Source of the DNA: Bhargavaea cecembensis DSE10
GTDB lineage: Bacteria > Bacillota > Bacilli > Bacillales_A > Planococcaceae
Assembly (NCBI RefSeq): GCF_000348905.1
Contig: NZ_AOFT01000008.1
Coordinates: 62,001-126,000 of the forward strand
Direction: 5' to 3'
DNA: 64,000 bases
Within the stretch, counting starts at the first letter, position 1; each line of letters begins with the position of its first letter. The notes under the pieces were generated by a model. It had not been told where the DNA came from. It searched no databases and worked only from the letters and a program-made list of their open reading frames with translations. The position numbers and the translations under genes were made by a program. This document shows positions 60,733 to 64,000 of this stretch, one piece after another.

Positions 60733-61737
60733 TCATCCCTGGAACATGAGATAAGAGGCGATAAAATAGCCGATGACAATCAGGATGGACGGCACCATGT
60801 AAGCGGCATGGGATGCGGTCTTTTTCCTCGCAATGGCCAGAAGCAGGACTGCGGAAAGCGCCATGACGACCAGCGCGGTGATCCGGTGGGACGGGTCCGC
60901 AACCGAGAGGACCGCCCCATCGCGATAAAACAGATCGGACAGGAAAATGATGAGCATGTTGAACATGTTGCTCCCGAGAATCGATCCGAGGGCGAGATTG
61001 ACGTTCCTCGCCCGGAGCGCGACAAAGACCGAAACCGCCTCGGGAAGCGACGTGGTCGCGGCAATCAGGAAACTGCCGACAAAGCTCGATCCGAGACCGG
61101 TGATCACTGCGATCCGGTCGCCCATAATTGACAGGACGGTACCGGCACCCATAATGACCAGCGCCGCAAGGGAGAAGCCGATCACGGCGCGGCGGACGGT
61201 GATGCCATCGTCTACGCCTTCATCGGAAGTGACAGCGGTGTCGGGCACCGGGACAGCAGGTGTCGGTGCTTCGTTTCTGGAAATGCGTCCGACGACCACC
61301 ATTCCGATTGCGTACAGAATCACAAGCGCGATCGAGTCCAGTCCGACGCCGAACACTTCCCATTCCGGACGGAACTGAAGCGACAGATACGTCACCGCCA
61401 TGAGGACGAGGCCGGTTCCGGCCGTGTACAGGTGGTTCCGGCCAGCCAGCTCAAGCAGATGATGCCTGCGGTAGGCCAGATCGAAACAGGCAAAGATGAA
61501 CAGGTTGAACATATTGGACCCGACCACGTTTCCGATCGCAATGTCGGGGTTGCCGATCAGAACTGCGGATACGCTTGTCGTCACTTCGGGAAGCGACGTC
61601 GCCCCTGCAAGAAGGAGCGTACCGACAAGAAGGCCTCCCATCGCCGTTTTTGTCGAAAGCACATCCGCGTAATTGGAAAGCTTGATCGCCGCGAAAACAG
61701 TGACGGCGGCGGCCAGGATAAACCAGACAAAAGCCAT
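60733..61737 (-). CDS. Na+/Ca2+ exchanger family protein (CaCA, YrbG-like)
   Basis: A 334-residue antiporter with about ten helices in two inverted repeats, each with the alpha motif: LLLAGATSLPEVTTS with GNVVGSNMFN, and FLIAATTSLPEAVS with GSILGSNMFN. A hydrophilic loop (about 155-180) joins the halves. It should export Ca2+ in exchange for Na+ or H+. It directly follows the DUF188 gene. Confidence 0.92.
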   Translation of the reverse strand: MAFVWFILAAAVTVFAAIKLSNYADVLSTKTAMGGLLVGTLLLAGATSLPEVTTSVSAVLIGNPDIAIGNVVGSNMFNLFIFACFDLAYRRHHLLELAGRNHLYTAGTGLVLMAVTYLSLQFRPEWEVFGVGLDSIALVILYAIGMVVVGRISRNEAPTPAVPVPDTAVTSDEGVDDGITVRRAVIGFSLAALVIMGAGTVLSIMGDRIAVITGLGSSFVGSFLIAATTSLPEAVSVFVALRARNVNLALGSILGSNMFNMLIIFLSDLFYRDGAVLSVADPSHRITALVVMALSAVLLLAIARKKTASHAAYMVPSILIVIGYFIASYLMFQG

Positions 61738-62208
61738 TTACTCATCGTTCCTTTCCTCGAGTGCCGCTTTTCCGGAAATCCCCGAAAGCAACGCATCTAA
61801 ATTCTTCTCAAACCGGAGATCTGCTTCGGGCCTTCGTTTTTTCGGCCCCTTCATGCGTCCGCCCGCCTCGCGCACTTTCTTCGAAACGTACCGGCTCATG
61901 AGCAGGCCGTCGATATTGTCTTCCGTATAGAGACGGCCGTTCTGGTCGATCGGCCGTCCGCCTTTGGCCAGTACCATGGCGGCAAGGCCATAGTCCTGGG
62001 TCACGACGATGTCTCCGGGGCTCACCCGGTTCACAAGAAGAAAGTCCACTGCATCGGCACCTTTGGAGACGATGACCGTCTCTGCGCCGTCCCGGTGCAT
62101 TTCATGCGCGGTATCGCACAGCAAGGTGACCGGTACGCCATGCTTCCCCGCGGTGCGGATCGTTTCGTCCACAACCGGGCAGCCATCCGCGTCAACAAGA
62201 ATCTTCAT
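61738..62208 (-). CDS. YaiI/YqxD-family (DUF188) protein
   Basis: A 156-residue protein: MKILVDADGCPVVDETIR and VVTQDYGLAAMVL with DNIDGLLMSRYVSKKVREAGG later, the DUF188 pattern with conserved Asp residues of a PIN-like nuclease fold. Function unproven. GGGGGACAG precedes the ATG; the gene overlaps the upstream kinase-like gene by 17 bases and abuts the exchanger gene (stop then start). Confidence 0.9.
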   Translation of the reverse strand: MKILVDADGCPVVDETIRTAGKHGVPVTLLCDTAHEMHRDGAETVIVSKGADAVDFLLVNRVSPGDIVVTQDYGLAAMVLAKGGRPIDQNGRLYTEDNIDGLLMSRYVSKKVREAGGRMKGPKKRRPEADLRFEKNLDALLSGISGKAALEERNDE

Positions 62209-62767
62209 CGTCTGTCCCCCGTTCCCCGGCAGCAAGCCCGGCAATCCGCTTGATGATTGTTTCCGTATTTTCGGGCAGACGGACAGTAAACAGATGGTCA
62301 GCATCACCTTCGTCCGGAGTGGCAGCGGGATAAGCCGCATTCTGCCGGTCAAGGACTTCATCGAAGGTCCGGCTGACCCGGAAGATCTTCGTACTCCTGC
62401 CGCTTTCCCTGATGCGGATGCGGAGATGATCCTCGGGAATATTGAAGAAGACAAGAACCGTCGTGAAGCCATGTCTCCTGTAATAGTCCAGCCACTCCAT
62501 CCGGGCTTCCTGACCCAGATTTGAGTTGGAAATGATGAGATGGCGGCCTGTATGGCGGATGGCGTGTTCGACCAATGTCTGCGTCAGGGCGTATTTAATC
62601 GTGTTGGGTCCCTTATCCGGAAGAAGTTCCGGATAATTCCGGTTCAGAAATTCCGCCTGCAGATCCTGGTCAATGACAACCGAGCCAGTGAGCGCTTCTG
62701 CCAGCTGGTTTGCAAATGTGGTTTTCCCGCTATGTGTCTTCCCCACGGTCATGATGGCCAATCGCAT
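62192..62767 (-). CDS. P-loop kinase-like protein (AAA/zeta-type fold)
   Basis: A 191-residue nucleotide-binding protein: Walker A GKTHSGKTTF near the N-terminus, VVIDQDLQAEFLNR, and a lid-like segment with RIRESGRSTKIFR. It looks like a small-molecule or polynucleotide kinase; substrate unknown. AAAGGGGG precedes the ATG at 62767. Part of a tight three-gene operon with DUF188 and the exchanger. Confidence 0.75.
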   Translation of the reverse strand: MRLAIMTVGKTHSGKTTFANQLAEALTGSVVIDQDLQAEFLNRNYPELLPDKGPNTIKYALTQTLVEHAIRHTGRHLIISNSNLGQEARMEWLDYYRRHGFTTVLVFFNIPEDHLRIRIRESGRSTKIFRVSRTFDEVLDRQNAAYPAATPDEGDADHLFTVRLPENTETIIKRIAGLAAGERGTDDEDSC

Positions 62768-62847
62768 GCCGGCCGCCCCCTTTCTGAATAGTTTCAAGAT
62801 AGCACACCGGATTGGCAGACGCATTCCGGAACCCCGGCCCGGTACGG

Positions 62848-62853
62848 TATACT
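62848..62853 (+). promoter_or_regulatory. -10 element very close to start codon
   Basis: TATACT ends seven bases before the ATG at 62860, so the transcript may start at or beside the A of the start codon (leaderless). The -35 side (TTCCGG, 18-base spacer) is poor. Confidence 0.4.
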
Positions 62854-62859
62854 AGCGGT

Positions 62860-63567
62860 ATGATGAACCTGACTTATGAAATGACCCGCCAACTGAATAG
62901 CTACAGTATCTACATAGGTGAACCCGCACACCCCCTGTTTACCCTAAAAACACTGAAATCCGACCCGGAAAGTGCTTTGCGGCTTGTGCGTGCCGTAAGC
63001 GGCGCTGACAACCCGGCCGTCGCGGCCTCCTATTTCACCAGGCGGATCGGGATGTTCACGGCGATGCAGCTGTATGCACTGACGGTTTATGAAGAAGTTT
63101 GGAACGGGCCGGATGATGCCCTGCAATTTGGTGCCGCCGAAGAATACGGCAAGCTTTCCGTCAGCACGTTCCTTTCGGGCGGCGACTACGTCATGGCAGA
63201 CGAAGCAGACCGGACAGAAATCGTCCGGGACCTTCTGAGGAACTACGTCAAAGAGGTATCCGACGCACTCCGGCAGGTCTCGGCAGTCCCCTCACTTACC
63301 CACTGGGAAAATCTGTTCGGCTTCCTGCTCTATCATCTGCATGTCCTTCTGTCAGACCCGGGGACAGCAGAAGAGGCCGAGTCTGTCATGGAAATCCTGA
63401 AAGACGCCCGGACATGGGAGGGGCTTGCAAAGGAACCCCTCTTCGCCAAGTATCTCCGGGGCTCACATCCGTCACTCCTGCTCAATACGACTGTCCGAAC
63501 GACGTGCTGCCATTCAAAGGATGTTCCGGGCCTCATGCAGTGCGGCTATTGCCCGCTGAAGCGGTAA
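62860..63567 (+). CDS. FhuF-like ferric reductase / 2Fe-2S protein
   Basis: A 235-residue protein ending in the cluster Cys216-Cys217-x10-Cys228-x2-Cys231 (TTCCHSK, then QCGYCPLKR), the exact spacing of the FhuF [2Fe-2S] site. FhuF-type proteins reduce ferric siderophores in the cytoplasm. The body is mostly helical. No good ribosome site is seen before the ATG pair at 62860/62863. No siderophore genes adjoin. Confidence 0.82.
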   Translation: MMNLTYEMTRQLNSYSIYIGEPAHPLFTLKTLKSDPESALRLVRAVSGADNPAVAASYFTRRIGMFTAMQLYALTVYEEVWNGPDDALQFGAAEEYGKLSVSTFLSGGDYVMADEADRTEIVRDLLRNYVKEVSDALRQVSAVPSLTHWENLFGFLLYHLHVLLSDPGTAEEAESVMEILKDARTWEGLAKEPLFAKYLRGSHPSLLLNTTVRTTCCHSKDVPGLMQCGYCPLKR

Positions 63568-63568
63568 G

Positions 63569-64000
63569 TTATTTGCTCCGCTCAAGGAACAGGTAACTGA
63601 CGGTCCCAATCAGAAGCTTTTTTCTGTCTTCCGCCAGGTCTTCCGATAGATGGACGATATCATTATCGAAATCACGGAACAGCTCCGTATTGTCGTGCGG
63701 GAAAAAACCGTTCGCGAAACGCGCCAAAGGAATACCATCCTCCCCGCTGATGACTAAATCACCCGATAAGCCTTTTACTTTCACGGAGAGAATCCGATCT
63801 TCCCGCGGACCATATAGCATGCCGCTCACGTTGATGAGGCTTTTAAAGTCCTCCTGAACATATTTGCCGAGTGTCTTTCCGTCCGTATCCAATATGGTGA
63901 CGACCGACTGCTTCAGCCCTCTTCTCCGCAATGTCAGCAGCGTACGGCCGTCCGGCGACTGAATTTCGTAATTCAGAGGAAAAAGGAAAATCAGGGAGTC
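63569..64000 (-). CDS. Hypothetical protein, 5' end outside the window
   Basis: The minus-strand frame is open to the right edge, so the start lies beyond it; about 143 residues are visible. The sequence is beta-rich with repeated turn motifs (SPDGRTLLTLRRRG, LDTDGKTLGKYVQ, SGEDGIPLARF) and ends VSYLFLERSK. It faintly resembles LURP-one/scramblase-like folds, but I cannot assign a family. Confidence 0.65.
   Translation of the reverse strand, partial: DSLIFLFPLNYEIQSPDGRTLLTLRRRGLKQSVVTILDTDGKTLGKYVQEDFKSLINVSGMLYGPREDRILSVKVKGLSGDLVISGEDGIPLARFANGFFPHDNTELFRDFDNDIVHLSEDLAEDRKKLLIGTVSYLFLERSK

Overview
The window reads as a chromosomal segment of a GC-rich, low-branching Bacillota (order Bacillales). 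A complete lia cell-envelope stress locus, SAM-I and preQ1-I riboswitches, strong AGGAGG-type ribosome binding sites, frequent TTG/GTG starts, CcpA (cre)-like and Bacillus-type LexA-like sites and many bidirectional intrinsic terminators all fit a Planococcaceae-like genome. Family and genus are inferences; no rRNA or marker gene is present. I see no tRNA, rRNA, CRISPR array, prophage or insertion sequence.

Layout: 1-3.8 kb is liaI(partial)-liaH-liaF-liaS-liaR plus a small membrane protein. 3.8-10.6 kb holds a DinB-like protein, a K+ channel, a lipoprotein pair, an alanine/glycine:cation symporter, a P-loop kinase-like protein and an alpha/beta hydrolase. 10.7-13.8 kb is a two-component system with an unlisted small membrane ORF between regulator and kinase. 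14.2-20.8 kb carries a DMT exporter, two tandem BCCT osmolyte transporters (possible SigB promoters), a DUF2512 protein and copCD. 21-31.5 kb is rich in sulfur metabolism: preQ1-controlled queT, pspC-like gene, ssuBCA-like ABC transporter, cysK, a TetR/FMN-reductase pair, and hom-metY under a SAM-I riboswitch, then YwqG-like and PlsY-like proteins.

31.6-49.2 kb looks like one catabolic theme centred on beta-alanine or its conjugates: alanine dehydrogenase, omega-amino acid:pyruvate aminotransferase, malonate/methylmalonate semialdehyde dehydrogenase, a divergent PucR-type regulator, a six-gene operon (DUF3311-SSS transporter-amidohydrolase-C45 hydrolase-PaiB-like-M20C amidase), a GABA/amino acid permease, and yhdT-panF-M20 deacylase. 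Three intergenic regions of this section share a 15-nt dyad, TKGACARTKTGTCWA, which I propose as an operator of the PucR-type regulator.

49.6-64 kb holds a ykvS-like gene with a structured leader, a frameshifted YeiH-family exporter with divergent LysR regulator, pepT, an EmrE-type exporter, NUDIX and metalloprotease genes, a second NitT/TauT-type ABC transporter, a Na+/Ca2+ exchanger, a DUF188 protein, a P-loop kinase, a FhuF-like Fe-S protein and a partial gene. The most striking signal is at 56.89-57.22 kb: a 37-residue holin-like toxin ORF behind a promoter overlapping a LexA-type palindrome, with a convergent antisense promoter and terminator overlapping its 3' end. This is the architecture of a type I toxin-antitoxin system under SOS control. 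Also notable are three intergenic loci of unrelated sequence that all consist of degenerate tandem repeats with an exact 21-nt period.
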